A stretch of DNA of 64,000 bases from Ampelocalamus luodianensis (taxonomy: Eukaryota > Streptophyta > Magnoliopsida > Poales > Poaceae): positions 2,583,501 to 2,647,500 of the forward strand of contig CM070617.1 of the NCBI GenBank assembly GCA_036346255.1, written 5' to 3'. Shown one piece after another: positions 1 through 11,724 of this stretch; the stretch's first letter is position 1, and the number at the start of each line of letters is the position of its first letter. Under the pieces are notes generated by a model. It saw only the letters and a program-made list of their open reading frames with translations. It ran no database searches and was not told the origin of the DNA. A program made the position numbers and the translations under genes.

Positions 1-392
1 ACCTCATTTTGGAGGTTAACAAAGCTCGAATATTTGGTCCTTTCACACAATAAGTTGTATGTGATGGATGAGCGCTTTAACTCTTCCTCAACTTATCCCT
101 CTGGACTTGTCGGGTTAGAACTTGCGTGTTGTAATGTAGCCAAATTTCCAAGCATTTTAACACGTCTTAACGATCTGTATTATTTGGACCTCTCGTCCAA
201 TAAACTCAGTGGGGATATACCAAATTGGATACGGGGGATATGGAACAGTGAAGGTGCATATTTAAATCTTTCACACAACATGTTCACCGGTATGCAGCTT
301 ACTTCAGCTGTGCTCCCTATGAATATTCCATTCGAAATGCTTGATCTTAGTTGCAATAGGCTCCAGGGGCAGCTTCCTATGCCAAACTCGTC
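1..392 (+). pseudogene. Truncated RLP fragment (LRR part)
   Basis: This reading frame runs from the window edge and is nearly identical to 5491-5885 inside the last exon of RLP1. It carries the same LRR cores (for example YYLDLSSNKLSGDIPNW). Homology stops abruptly after the codons for MPNSS at about 392. The following bases resemble the RLP promoter (compare 35510-35580), not LRR sequence. The frame then runs into a stop at 439-441. The rest of the ectodomain, the membrane segment and the tail are missing. I read it as the 5' side of a recombination scar. Whether an intact 5' part exists left of the window cannot be seen. Confidence 0.85.
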
Positions 393-1659
393 AGCACGTA
401 GAGGCAAGACTCAAAAGAGTCAGAATCACGTAAAGGCATAGCCCATGGCACACGTAAATAATGCAGGTCTTGCGTGCATGTATCAATCAACGACATTTTT
501 ACTTGCAGCTAAGGCTAAGTGGTGGTGGTGCGACCTGCACTGGACGGTAGTTGCTACTTAATTACAAGTAACAATCTAATCCACTCAGACAGTGGTAACC
601 AAAGCCAATTACCAATAGGGGTTTGCTAGAGAGTACTCGGGTATTTTTTTGGGTTTATGAGTACTTGAATTTTTTTATCTATATTATGCTTGGTGACATC
701 TCATGAGAGAAGAAGGCAAAGTGATATCATGTATTGAATCTAGATCTAAAAAGTTCAAAATTTGAATACTAATTAGCAATAACCAGTAGCTCCTCCAAAA
801 CTAATATACAGCTGTCTGATGGTACGGTTTCTGTTTGAAGGAAAAATCTTTAAGAGTCACAGTTGCGCCCGACCATCTCACACGCAATAGAAGACTTGCT
901 TTACTGGAACTTCCCTTGGTTCCCTGGTTCATTGCATCAATTTGCAGCTACTACTACTGTGCCATATTACTTGATGTTGATTGTTGGTGGACTTCGAAGA
1001 CCAGCTTAAACTTAATTAGTATGCCTTCTCACAAACCCGTCACTACACTAGGTTCTTCCATGATCGAACCAAAAACAAAAAATAAGAAACAAAAGGAACT
1101 TTGTGTTGCTTCTCCGAACTCTTATCCCAGACGGATTCAAAATATCCTTCAATCCCACCTTCGTTCGTACATATATAGGTGCGTATTTCACTTGGAGGTC
1201 GACTTGAAAGTCATGCGTTATAATTTCTGCACAAGAGTTGGAAGAGTCACTTGCGAAAGGTTCTGTCGAGAGTCGCAGTTAGGTAGAACCCATGGTACAC
1301 GTAAGTACTGCAAGTCCTGCATTGGGGGAGCTTCTCTCTGGCTAACGGCCAGGGAAGTCTTGCGTTATTTGAATCTTTCCTTTCCTGGCCCATCACTCCT
1401 ATATCTTACTCCTACTTGACGTACCTTCATGCCACGACTTTGAATTTTCAAATTAAGACCATCAACTCCATGAGCTCGATCTCATTCGTCGAGGACTTCC
1501 GGGAAGACTTGCTTAAAAAGTGTAATTAAATCTCCGTTTCACAAATCCGTCATTACGTATACTACCATTATATATGCATGTGCCTCTTTGGAAGTACGAA
1601 CACATCCTCTTTTTCATATCCTGTTAAGAGTCCATACTTGTGTTAGATCACTCTAGCTA
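393..1659 (+). promoter_or_regulatory. Upstream region of RLP1
   Basis: There is no gene here. Several blocks match the upstream region of RLP2: about 417-515 with 35522-35610, 1021-1145 with 35845-35965, and 1190-1240 and 1415-1659 with 35985-36292. A module rich in ACGT cores occurs three times (about 417-475, 852-900, 1268-1325). Bases 520-830 have no match in the RLP2 copy and may be an insertion. A long frame at 835-1419 is not conserved in the paralogous region, so it is not called as a gene. Confidence 0.6.
1568..1575 (+). promoter_or_regulatory. Putative TATA box of RLP1
   Basis: The string TTATATAT lies about 85 bases before the RLP1 start codon. The same string in the same context precedes RLP2 at 36201-36208. 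Spacing fits a short plant 5' UTR. Confidence 0.5.
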
Positions 1660-4600
1660 ATGGCTTCTGTTGGTTGGGTATTACTGCTCTTTCTTGCACA
1701 ACTCCACATACTCACCACCTCTAGCGCCCATGCTAATGGTAACCTCACTCACCACTCTGCTCCTATCCAATGTCGTCCAGATCAGGCTAAGGTTCTGCTC
1801 AAACTAAAGCAGTCCTTATCCTTCGATGAGTACTCCACCACCACCCTTCCATCTTGGCAAACTGGTATCGACTGTTGTCTCTGGGAGGGTATCTGCTGCG
1901 ACAACTCCTCGGGCCTTGTCACCGCTCTTGATCTCAGTGGGCGTGGCTTGTTCAGCTATGGCCTCGACCCTGTGATCTTTAATCTCACCTCTCTCCGAAC
2001 ACTCGACCTTAGCATGAATAACTTTGGTGGATACAGGTACCACATCCCCACGAATTATATAGTTGTGGCCTCAACCCTGTGGTCTTTAATCTTACCTCCC
2101 TACGAATGCTTAATCTTAGCATGATTTTTTTACAGATATAGCATGAATGACTTCTATGGATACAGGTACCTCATCCCCACGAATTCTATAGTCGTGGCCT
2201 CAACCCTGTGGTCTTTAATCTTACCTCCCTACGAATGCTTAATCTTAGCATGAATTATTTTTACAGCTATAGCATGTCAGATGTTGGATTCGAGAAGCTT
2301 ACCTTGCTCACCCACCTCAACCTCTCCAATTCGGGCTTCTCAGGCGAGATACCTGTTGGCATCGGCCAACTTGTGAACCTTATCTCTTTGGATCTTTCTA
2401 ATCATGATGATGACGACGACGACAGTTTTGTTGGCTCATCTAACTCGCTCTCGGTATCTAATTTTCAAACCATAGTGCGGAACCTCAGCAATTTGAGAGA
2501 GCTCTACCTTGATGAAGTGTTCATATATAGTAGCGGAGAAGAGTGGTGCAATGCTCTAGCTAAATCAGTTCCTCATCTTCAGGTTCTTAGCTTGGAGGAG
2601 TGTCTTCTCTATGGTCCGATTCACCATTCCCTTTCGAGCCTCCGCTCTCTAACTGTGATCAACCTCCGATACAACCATGTTTTCTCTGCTGGTCCGTTTC
2701 CAGAATTCTTCATGGATTTTGTCAATTTAAGTGTGCTTCAACTTGCTAATACTAATCTTGAGGGGCAGTTCCCTTGTAGAGTCTTCCAATCGAAAAATCT
2801 AAGGGTCCTTGATTTGTCCTGGAATATGAATCTTTCAGGGAATTTGCCAAACTTTTCAAATGCGAGTTCTTTAGAGACTTTGAGACTAGATTGGACTGAC
2901 TTGTCCTATGCTAAACCGAGCTCTTCTAGCAATTTCAAGTCATTGAAAGAGTTAGGTCTTGATGGGAAATTTATTTCTAGTCACTTCCTCTCTTCGTTTG
3001 ATATGTTTGGGTCTATAAGCCAATTGTGTCTCACTAGGCTGGGCTTCTTAAGAGAGTTAGGATCAATATTTTCACGGATCGGAGACCTAAAGAACTTGAC
3101 AAGCTTGGAGCTCTTCGAATGTGACTTCTCTAGCGCAATGCCTTCCTCCATCGTCAACTTCAAGAGCTTGAGGAGCTTGACAATCGTTGACTGCAACCTC
3201 ACCAGGCTAACACTATCTGCAATTGGCAATCTCATGGACTTGGAAAACTTGAAATTCAAATATTGCAGACTACATGACTCAATGCCATCCGCAATTGGCA
3301 ATCTCAAAAATTTAAGAAGATTGCATATTGATAATTGTCGGTTTTTCGGGCCAATGCCTTCTTCAATTGGTAATCTCGTGAATTTGATAAGCCTGACTAT
3401 AGATAATTCTGATTTTTCTGGGCCAATACCATCTACAGTTGGTTTTCTCAGAAACTTGGAAATATTGAATATTAATTATTGCCAGTTTGATGGGCCAATG
3501 CCATCTACAATTGGCAACCTCACTAACTTGAAAAGTTTGGAAATCATCAGTTCTCGACTTACTGGGCCAATACCATCTACAGTTGGTTTTCTCAGAAACT
3601 TGGAAATATTGAATATCATTGATTGCCAGTTTGATGGGCCAATGCCATCTGCAATTGGCAACCTCACTAACTTGAAAAGTTTGGAAATCATCAGTTCTCG
3701 ACTTTCTGGGCCAATACCATCTACAGTTGGTTTTCTCAGAAACTTGGAAATATTGAATATCAATGATTGCCAGTTTGATGGGCCAATACCATCTACAGTT
3801 GGTTTTCTCAGAAACTTGGAAATATTGAATATCATTGATTGCCAGTTTGATGGGCCAATGCCATCTGCAATTGGCAACCTCACTAACTTGAATAGTTTGG
3901 AAATCATCAGTTCTCGACTTTCTGGGCCAATACCATCTACAGTTGGTTTTCTCATAAACTTGGAAATATTGAATATCATTGATTGCCAGTTTGATGGGCC
4001 AATGCCATCTGCAATTGGCAACCTCACTAACTTGAAAAGTTTGGAAATCTCTAGTTCTCGACTTTCTGGGCCAATACCATACGCAGTTGGGCGACTCAAG
4101 GAGTTGACATCACTAGTACTAGGAAGATGCAACTTTTCTGGGAGGATACCAAGTTCAATTGCTAATTTGAATAAGTTGATTGAATTTGACCTCTCGGACA
4201 ATTATCTAAGTGGTAAGACTATATATACAAATTCAAACACTACTATACTATATATTATGTTTGACATTTCGAAGTAAGCCACCAAATAATGAAAAAAATA
4301 ACCCCCACAGGCACAAGAAAATTAAGGTACAGACTATCTAGTTTAGCTAAAAGTTCTCAAAGTAGCCACCTCCATTAAATTATGTTAATTAGTTACACAC
4401 TGACTGTGTGAAATTAATTCCTTAATTTGTTATTAGTCTGTTTATATTGATATCCCTGAAAATTGTTCACTTAAAAAATATCCCTGAAATTTGACCGTAA
4501 CATGTCTCCATTTCGCCTTCTAACACGTCACTAGTCAGCAAGAGGATCACTATCCTAAGGGCGCCCGTGAGCAAAGCAACTCACGGACACCGTTTCAACC

Positions 4601-7160
4601 TAACTCGAAATACTTTCAAAAAAGATAAACCAAACTTCCGGTTCAAAACTTTCAAATGATTCAAAAAGTTTGGGTTTGAAATCTTTTTTATACAAAAACT
4701 TGCGATTTTTTTTAAAAAAAAATTGATTTAGAAACTTTCAAATCATTTGAAAAAAAAAATCGTTTCAACTCAGAACATTCGCATACAACCTCCTTGTCGC
4801 ATCCATGGTGGGCTTAGTCACCAGCGTGGTCACGACCACGGCGGCGCGTGAAACAGACCAGATTCGGCGGCTCCCAGTGGCAGCGCTAGAACTAGTGGGT
4901 AGCCACCGGGCATGGCGGCGCTAGGTTGATGATTTTAGATCAGTGATGCTTGGGGAGAAATTGGTTGCGTCGGATGTGACCCCTGAGCCCTAGCCGATGG
5001 TGGAGGCTGTGCCGGTGGAGCAGTGCGACGGTGGGGGTGGGTCAACGGACGCACGCCGCGTGAGATTGTAGGGTTTCCTCTCCTCTCGAGTCGCGTGTGA
5101 GAAATGGAGAATGAGGGAGAGGATGGGGTTGCTGGCGGTCAAATGCGGGCATCCGCATAAAAAGTTTCCTGTGGGCGCACGTAAATTAGCAAATTCGTTC
5201 AATGTTTTTTGTTTGCCTCAACATAATTGGGCATATTCCTGAAATTTTAACTCTTTCTGCAGGAGAAATTCCTGCGTCATTTTTCACTATGCCTGCGTTA
5301 CGAGACATATATCTTTCGGGGAACCAGCTTTCTGGGCACATACGGGAGTTCGATGTGACATCTACACACCTGAAGTCAGTCTTCCTAAGCATGAATGGAT
5401 TGACAGGGCAGATTCCCAGGTCATTCTTTCAACTCATAAGTTTGAGGTATCTAGATATTGGATGGAACAACTTGGTAGGTTTGGTGGACCTTACCTCATT
5501 TTGGAGGTTAACAAAGCTCGAATATTTGATCCTTTCACACAATAAGTTGTCTGTCATGGATGAGCGCTTTAACTCTTCCTCAACTTATCCCTCTGGACTT
5601 GTCGGGTTAGAACTTACGTGTTGCAATATAGCCAAATTTCCAAGCATTTTAACACGTCTTAACGATCTGTATTATTTGGACCTCTCGTCCAATAAACTCA
5701 GTGGGGATATACCAAATTGGATATGGGGGATATGGAACAGTGAAGTTGCACATTTAAATCTTTCACACAACATGTTCACCGGTATGCAGCTTACTTCAGC
5801 TGTGCTCCCTATGAATATTCCATTTGAAATGCTTGATCTTAGTTCGAACAGGCTCCAGGGACAGCTTCCTATGCCAAACTCATCGGGACGATTCTTGGAT
5901 TATTCAAACAATAATTTCTCTTCGGTTCTTCCAAATTTCACTTTATATCTTAGCGAAACCTATTTTCTCAGGATGTCCAACAATAGTATAAATGGACATA
6001 TACCGCATTCAGTTTGCAATTCCACGCTAGAGGTCCTTGACCTGTCATATAGCAACTTTAGTGGGGCGATTCCATCCTGTCTAATAGAAAATGTTGGACT
6101 GAAGGTATTAAATTTGAGGGAGAATCACTTTGAGGGGACGTTGCCATCCAACATTACAAGTGAATGTACTTTCCAGACAATAGATTTACATGGCAATAAG
6201 ATTGAAGGGCAGCTTCCAAGGGCACTTTCTAACTGCAGTCAATTGGAGGTTCTTGACATCGGAAACAATCTAATAGTTGATACTTTCCCATCTTGGCTGA
6301 GGGGGCTTTCCAATCTTTCTGTTCTTATATTGAGATCCAACCGATTCTATGGTTCCATAGGTGATATTGTTGGGCATCACCAATCCAGGGAGTACTTCTC
6401 TAGCCTGCAAATTATTGATATTGCCTCAAACAACTTCTCCGGCAATTTGAGTTCAGAATGGTTTAGGCGGTTAAAATCAATGATGGCCAAGTTTAATAGT
6501 ACAGGAGAATTCCTTGCTCCAAATATATCAGATCCTGCTCAAAACATGTCAGCTACGACGAGACTCTATCAATATTCGACTGAGATCTCATACAAGGGGC
6601 ACTTTGCGACGTTTGTAAGGATCTTGACTACCTTAACAGCAATTGATTTTTCAAATAATAGGTTGGGAGGTACTATTCCTGAATCAATTGGAAGACTTGT
6701 TTCACTACGTGTACTGAACATGTCGCACAATGCCTTCACGGGACAGATCCCAGCTCAGCTTGGCGGTATGACTGATCTGGAGTCACTAGACCTGTCTGGC
6801 AACCGACTCTCGGGTGAGATTCCACAGGAACTCACAAACCTCACGTTTCTTAGCATCCTGAACTTGTCGGACAATCACTTGGTGGGAAAGATACCACAAT
6901 CACGCCAATTCTTTACATTTGACAACAGTTCATTCGAAGGGAATGCAGGACTGTGTGGACTGCCATTGTCTAATCCATGTGGCGTTTCACCTTATACTCC
7001 AAGTGAAGCACATTTATACAAGTCCTCGAAGCATGTTGATGTTGTTTTGTTTCTCTTCGTCGGGCTGGGCTTTGGCGTCGGATTTGCAGCAGCCATTCTG
7101 ACGCGATGGGGTCGACTCGGCAAATGGTTCGTTAAATCTGCAAGAGCTTTGCGGACTTGA
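1660..7160 (+). CDS. LRR receptor-like protein RLP1 (Cf/Ve type, spliced)
   Basis: This is a plasma-membrane receptor-like protein without a kinase; the family senses apoplastic signals in defence or development. Proposed exons are 1660-2036, 2136-2165 (optional 30-nt microexon), 2267-4212 and 5263-7160. All junctions are GT-AG and keep frame, giving about 1416 residues with the microexon or 1406 without. Residues 1-25 are a signal peptide. An LRR N-cap with the DCCLWEGICC motif follows, then many 24-residue plant LRRs of the GxIPxxIGxLxxL type. The C-terminal part has an island-type segment beginning YKG, a cap ending GLCGLPLSNPC, a membrane helix (VDVVLFLFVGLGFGVGF) and a basic tail of about 20 residues. 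Oddities: the frame is broken after codon 126 unless the tandem duplication at 2037-2266 is spliced out. If it is not, the first frame ends at 2124 and this is a pseudogene. The 4213-5262 intron is supported by the identical position in RLP2. Confidence 0.7.
2032..2275 (+). repeat. Tandem duplication behaving as intron(s)
   Basis: Two copies of a roughly 129-bp unit start at 2032 and 2161; a related third segment lies just upstream (1955-2031). Each copy holds a donor-like CAG|GTACC (2034-2040 and 2163-2169), an LRR-coding stretch, a branch-like CTTAAT and an acceptor TTTTTACAG (ending 2135 and 2266). Removing 2037-2266, or 2037-2135 plus 2166-2266, restores the frame exactly. RLP2 has neither the duplication nor an intron here. 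Confidence 0.7.
3421..4080 (+). repeat. Near-identical LRR array in RLP1
   Basis: Two-LRR units of 144 bp, starting near 3421, 3565, 3709, 3781 and 3925, encode alternating PSTVGFLRNLEILNI and PSAIGNLTNLKSLEI cores. One step (3709 to 3781) is only 72 bp, a single-LRR duplication. RLP2 has only two such units (37921-38210). High DNA identity between units points to recent expansion or gene conversion. Confidence 0.9.
4213..5262 (+). other. RLP1 intron
   Basis: The donor is G|GTAAGA at 4213 and the acceptor is TTTCTGCAG ending at 5262. Splicing joins a glycine codon, giving LSG-EIPASFF, an uninterrupted LRR. The intron holds an AT-rich stretch with a CCGTGAG/CTCACGG hairpin near 4567-4590 and a GC-rich block (about 4795-5190) that looks like captured sequence. 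The same layout is seen in RLP2 (38355-39382), so it predates the gene duplication. Confidence 0.85.
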
Positions 7161-8148
7161 TCTAAAGGTGGCAGACTGTTCCCACGTGTAATACGCCTTC
7201 TACATTTCTGTATTGTACGTATGGGTTAATCATTAGTATATCATTTGTGCAGTGCTTTAATTCATGTGTCAAGCCTTACCACCTTATCTGTATTATACTA
7301 GTATACAGTTGTGTGGCCTAGATGGCTACATACTCGGCTACATGTACCAAGTACTTGTTGGATCAACAAGCTCTGGAACATGAGCGTACTGCTGTAGTTT
7401 TGTTGCTTATTTGGTTATTTCAGACTTCCATTTACTACTGTGCATTATGAATGTATGACCGACCAATCGCATTGCAGAATTGTTAATACCTTTGCGTAGC
7501 TGTGTGCGAACCCGACCCGCCGTGCACGTGAATGCCGGCGAGCGCAGAGATGGAGCGTGCCAGGCCAATTGGTTCGGCAGCTTGATGTTGTTTTCATGCC
7601 AAGAGGAAGCAGTCCAAATGCCGCTCACTGCTCAGTGATGGTGGTCTTGCAGCAAAGGTCTCTACCTCATGGTTTCGAAAAGAATAAAGGAGGTTCGTCA
7701 TATTTCCTGAAGTGAGCCCAACCCGGACCAGCCGAAGCTCGAATACTCGCTAATTAAGCAGGCATCACGTCCACGTGAGCCATGCACCCGCGTCACTTCT
7801 AGCTGGACGGCGGCCGCTCGCTGTAACAGTGTAGTAGCTAACGAACACGAGGATAAGCATCGATCACGCGTTGCCTCTTACCGGGCATCGCTCTCCTCTC
7901 GTCGGCCCGGCCGCTAGCTCTTCACCGAACTTCCTTTTGTTTTCGGCTTCGCGTACGTCCTGCCAAACCTCACCGCTAATCCTTTGTTATTAAAGTCAGA
8001 GCATTTGGCTGTTGTACTCCTACGTCTACATGGACTAGTCTTTGCTGCAGCCTGCAAGTGAATTATTGTATGCCATTTTGGTCGTTGGAGGCGGCTATAT
8101 GTATGTGGGTCTAAAAAGGGAACGCTACCGATGTGACGATGATGTATC
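7161..8148. other. 3' flank of RLP1
   Basis: Bases 7161-7300 match the 3' flank of RLP2 (41236-41420) with small indels, so this is probably the 3' UTR. Bases 7300-7740 show nothing recognisable. Bases 7750-8148 belong to a duplicated segment described separately. Confidence 0.5.
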
Positions 8149-8153
8149 ACGTG
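7750..8153. repeat. Low-copy duplicated segment, copy 1
   Basis: This segment is highly similar to 34745-35100, starting with AATTAAGCAGGCATCACGTC. Homology stops at element 1 and resumes after it (CATTTCGCAGTCTTGATAC near 17453, compare 35095). The segment was therefore duplicated before element 1 inserted. Confidence 0.85.
8149..8153. other. Target-site duplication of element 1, left
   Basis: ACGTG directly precedes the first TG of the 5' LTR and is repeated exactly at 17429-17433. Confidence 0.9.
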
Positions 8154-8891
8154 TGTAACGCCCCTTTTCTTTCTCCCCGCGGAACCCCCTCCTCGCGCGT
8201 GCGCTGCCCGCCGCCCGTGCCCGCCGCGCCCGTGTCGTGTCGCCCCCGGTTCCCGCCTCCCTGTGCGCGCCGCACGCTCGTCTTTTCCTTTTTCCCCGCA
8301 CCGCGCCGCGTGCTCACGCGCCGCCGCGCCGCGCAAGAAGCCGCCGCCCCGTCGGACCCCTCTGCCCCACGCCTGCCGTTTCCTCCGGTCTCCGCCGCCT
8401 AGCCCGTGCGCGCGCCGCACGCTCGCCTGGACCCTCCTTCCCCCAAACCTCCCCGTTCCTTCCTCGGCCCTTAAAAGCTCCCCTCCGTCACCTCCCTTTC
8501 CCTCCTCCCCATTTTCTCCTTCTCCCCCCCCCCCCAAGCAAGACGAAGAGAGGAAGAAAAGCAAGAAGGAAAGAAGAGGAAGAAGAAAGCCGGGGCTTAC
8601 CTCGCCGTCGCCGCCGTCGGTGAGCGCCGCCATTGCCCCCGCGCCTCCCGCTCCCCTCCGTCGTTGTCGCCGTCATCGTCATCGTCGCCGTCTCATCCCC
8701 CTCCCCGCGCGCCGCCGTCGCCACCCCGAGCCTTCCCTCTCCCCTCCGGTCACCGTTGCCGTCGCCGCCCCCGCCGCGCCTCCATTTCCCCTCCCTCGCG
8801 CGCGCGCTCTGAGGCCCCTCTTCTCTCCCGCGCTGCCGCTGCCGCCCTTTCTCTCCTCTCTGCCCGCGAGCCGCCCCCTTTAGCGCGCCGC

Positions 8892-11724
8892 TGTAGCACC
8901 CCTCTCCGTTCTCCTTCCCCTTCTCTCTCCCGGCCGGCTTTGACCCGGCGCGTCAACCCCCACGCGGCGCGTCACCTCCCCACCGACTCGTCCTCGCCGG
9001 GCCCCTCGCGCGGTGCCATCCTCGCTGCCGCGCGTCTCTCCCACCCCTCCACTCGCGATGCTGCGTCCACTCAACCGTCGCCGTCGCCGCGTGCCGTCGC
9101 CGCCTGCCGCACCTGCTCCCGTCCCGTCCCGGCTCCCCCGCTTCCGCCGGTGCCCGCGATTCCGGACCCCTTGTCCTCCCCCTCCCCCGGCTATAAAGCC
9201 CCCTCCTCCGGCATCTCCCTTGTCCCCATCTCTCCCTCCCTCTTTCTTCCCCAAGCAAAGGACCCGAGAAGGAAGAAGAGCAGTAAAAGAAGAAGGGAAG
9301 AGGAAGGAGAAGGCCGAGACGCTTACCTCTCCGTCGCCATCGCCATCATCACCTCCGGTTGCCGCCGCCTCGGTGAGCCTCGCCGCCGCTGCGCGCCTCG
9401 GGACCACCTCGTCCCCATTCCGTCTCCGCGCCGCCGCTTGCCTCTGTCGCCGCCCCTCTTGGTCGCCGTCACCATCGCCACTCCCGAGCCCCCTCCGCTT
9501 CCCGGCGTCGCCCGAGCCGCCGCCTCCCCTCTGCCTCCCCCATCGCTGCGTCGCTCTGCCCCGCGCGTTGCCTTAGGCGATGGCGCCGCGGCCGCGCTCC
9601 GTGCCGTGGGCGCCTCCGTGCGTTTGGCCGTGTTGGGCGGGCTGAATTTGGTTCTTGGTCGATTGCGTTTTCTTTTGTTGATTTTCATTTCCTTTTCTAT
9701 TTTAATTTAAAAGTAATACTTCAATTATGTATATCTTCCTCATTTCAACTCCAAAAATTATAAAATAAATTTCTAAAAATTTGCTAACTCAAGACCTTGC
9801 TAATGGCATAGGTTTTGTTCAATTTGGAGTTCATTTGGGTATTCTTGTGTATTTATTGGTCCTTTTGCCTATTGTGTCTTTTTCCGGTACTTCGCCCGCG
9901 TAGAGTTCGGAGACACCGGAGACCTCCACGTTGATCAAGAACAAGACTACTCGGACCCTCTTCCCTACACTCAAGGCGAGTCAATACTTTGATCATATTG
10001 AGCAAACATTTCATGTAAATTATGTTCTTTTAAAAATAGCAAAATGCATGCTTTAATTTCATAATCAATGTATGTTAATGGTTAAGGTAGTTAAATACCC
10101 AGTTGTGGATTAATTAATTAATATGTCATCCTTGATAAAATGAATCCCTTAATTCCGTTGTCACCTTAGTAACTAATGGTAATACTAGCTATAAGTTGTA
10201 CTTAAGCGACATGCTAGACTTGCTTAAGTACTGGGATATTAAAATGTCCTAATCATCATCATTTCAAACATAAAATGATTTGGGCAGTCATTGCGGGTAA
10301 ATGACTGAGATGGTTGAATTGTTGTATTTTACATCTCAAAAACCCTAAACTGCTAATACCCCGTCTGGGCGGATGGTAAGATGGTGGGTGCGGATGTAGC
10401 ACGAGAATGGCGGGAATGTGGTTGAGCCGCCCGCACAACCCTAAGGACTTAATCTTGTCACGACCTCTCTGTATAACAAGTACAACCACAAGTGCGCAAC
10501 AAGCTCGCGACTTGGCTTAGTACATTTATCAAATCCTGAAAATCATCTCTTTGGAGGGTTAAAGAGGCACAAGCTCTGGGTATGTCGGGCTTGGATGGGA
10601 CACCAGAGTCAAGGGTGAAGTTCGTCGATCGGCCGAGGTGTAGCCACGCCACGCCGATCCACAGAGTGGACATCCCGCGCAACGTATGGGCATAACCCCA
10701 TATGGGTGAGACGAGGGAAGGGGGCGAGATATTTAGAAAAGTTATTGTGACAACCTCTCGACTACACGACTACGGAATCGTGTAGGGCAACGAGTTAATT
10801 GTCTCTTGTGGGTAAAGTGTACAGTCTCTGCAGAGTTATAAACTGTTTAAACAGTCGTGCCTACGGTCAAAGGCGGACATGGGAACTTAACTTGAGTTAG
10901 TTCTATTTCAAAAATCCTTTGTGGGTGGTATGGAAATTGTGGCGGGCTCACCTAGCCCTGAGAACGTTTTTCCTGGGTCTCCTTACCCAGTGTTGTTTAG
11001 TGGTGGACGTAACCACAATCAAAATAAGCATGAAGGTGGAGGGAACCTCTGCTGATATAAATATTGCACAATTATTTTCTTTAACCAAATGCAATTTGTT
11101 AAAATGCTAAGTGATAGGACTTTGTAGTTATGATAATTAAAAACATTGCTTTAGCAAATAAAATAACCCGAGCCTTCCTTGTTAAGCCTTGCATGTATAT
11201 TATTGCATTGCGTGTTGGCTCGCGAGCACGGAAGTTGTGCTCATTCTCGCTCTCCCCCAAACCCTTCAGATAACGCAGATGAAGGAGACTACGCCTACTA
11301 CGAGGAACCAGAAGTCCATGGGCATGGAGTCGATGAAGAATAGTCTAGGTTCTATAGTCTAGGTCTCGTCCCAGTCTAGCGGACTCATTGGTACTTGCGT
11401 ACATCCGATATTATCCAGGTCCTTGGTTAATATCAGTTGTACACAGGTTGCCCCAGTCGCTTGCCTGTGAAGAGATGAGCTCTCACCCTTTTGCTTCCGC
11501 TATAACTACCGTCGCTCTTTTGTAATGTAATAAATTTGGCCTGTTCGGCCCGTATTGTAAAACGACCGACGCGTCTATGTGAACTCTTTGTGTTAATTAA
11601 TGAATGGTATGGTTCTACGCCATGTATGAAATAGTTCAAGAATGTATGCGTGCGTGCTATCTCTCGATCCAGGAATAGCATGTTGCTTTCTCAGAGGATT
11701 CGGATTAGAAAATCCGGTCCGACA
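8892..11724 (+). mobile_element. Related solo LTR nested in the 5' LTR
   Basis: This segment starts TGTAGCACCCC and ends GGTCCGACA, like the host LTR. Bases 9705-11724 are clearly homologous to 11925-13947, so it is an LTR of the same or a sister family. A TATAAA box lies at 9190-9195, followed by a purine-rich leader (9250-9320). No internal region or second LTR is attached. No clean 5-bp duplication is seen. Instead GCGCGCCG occurs at 8883-8890 and 11726-11733, each one C away from the LTR end. It could be a solo LTR or a product of LTR recombination. Confidence 0.7.
10826..10854 (+). repeat. Paired-palindrome LTR module (copy 1)
   Basis: CTCTGCAGAG (10826-10835) and CTGTTTAAACAG (10843-10854) are perfect palindromes separated by TTATAAA. 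They are preceded by GTGGGTAAAGTGTACA and followed by TCGTGCCTACGG. The module lies about 900 bases before the end of the nested LTR. Confidence 0.85.

Noticed and set aside
835..1419. 194-residue frame upstream of RLP1
   Set aside because: The region is promoter sequence shared with RLP2, where the frame is broken; no recognisable domain and no ATG at its stated start.
3476..4201. Minus-strand 241-residue frame opposite the LRR array
   Set aside because: Shadow of the repeated LRR coding sequence; a repeat with unit length divisible by three keeps antisense frames open.
8133..9710. Long proline-, arginine- or serine-rich frames on both strands (for example 8664-9710 +)
   Set aside because: They lie in the GC-rich part of Gypsy LTRs, exist in nearly all frames, have no domain, and are not conserved between LTR copies.
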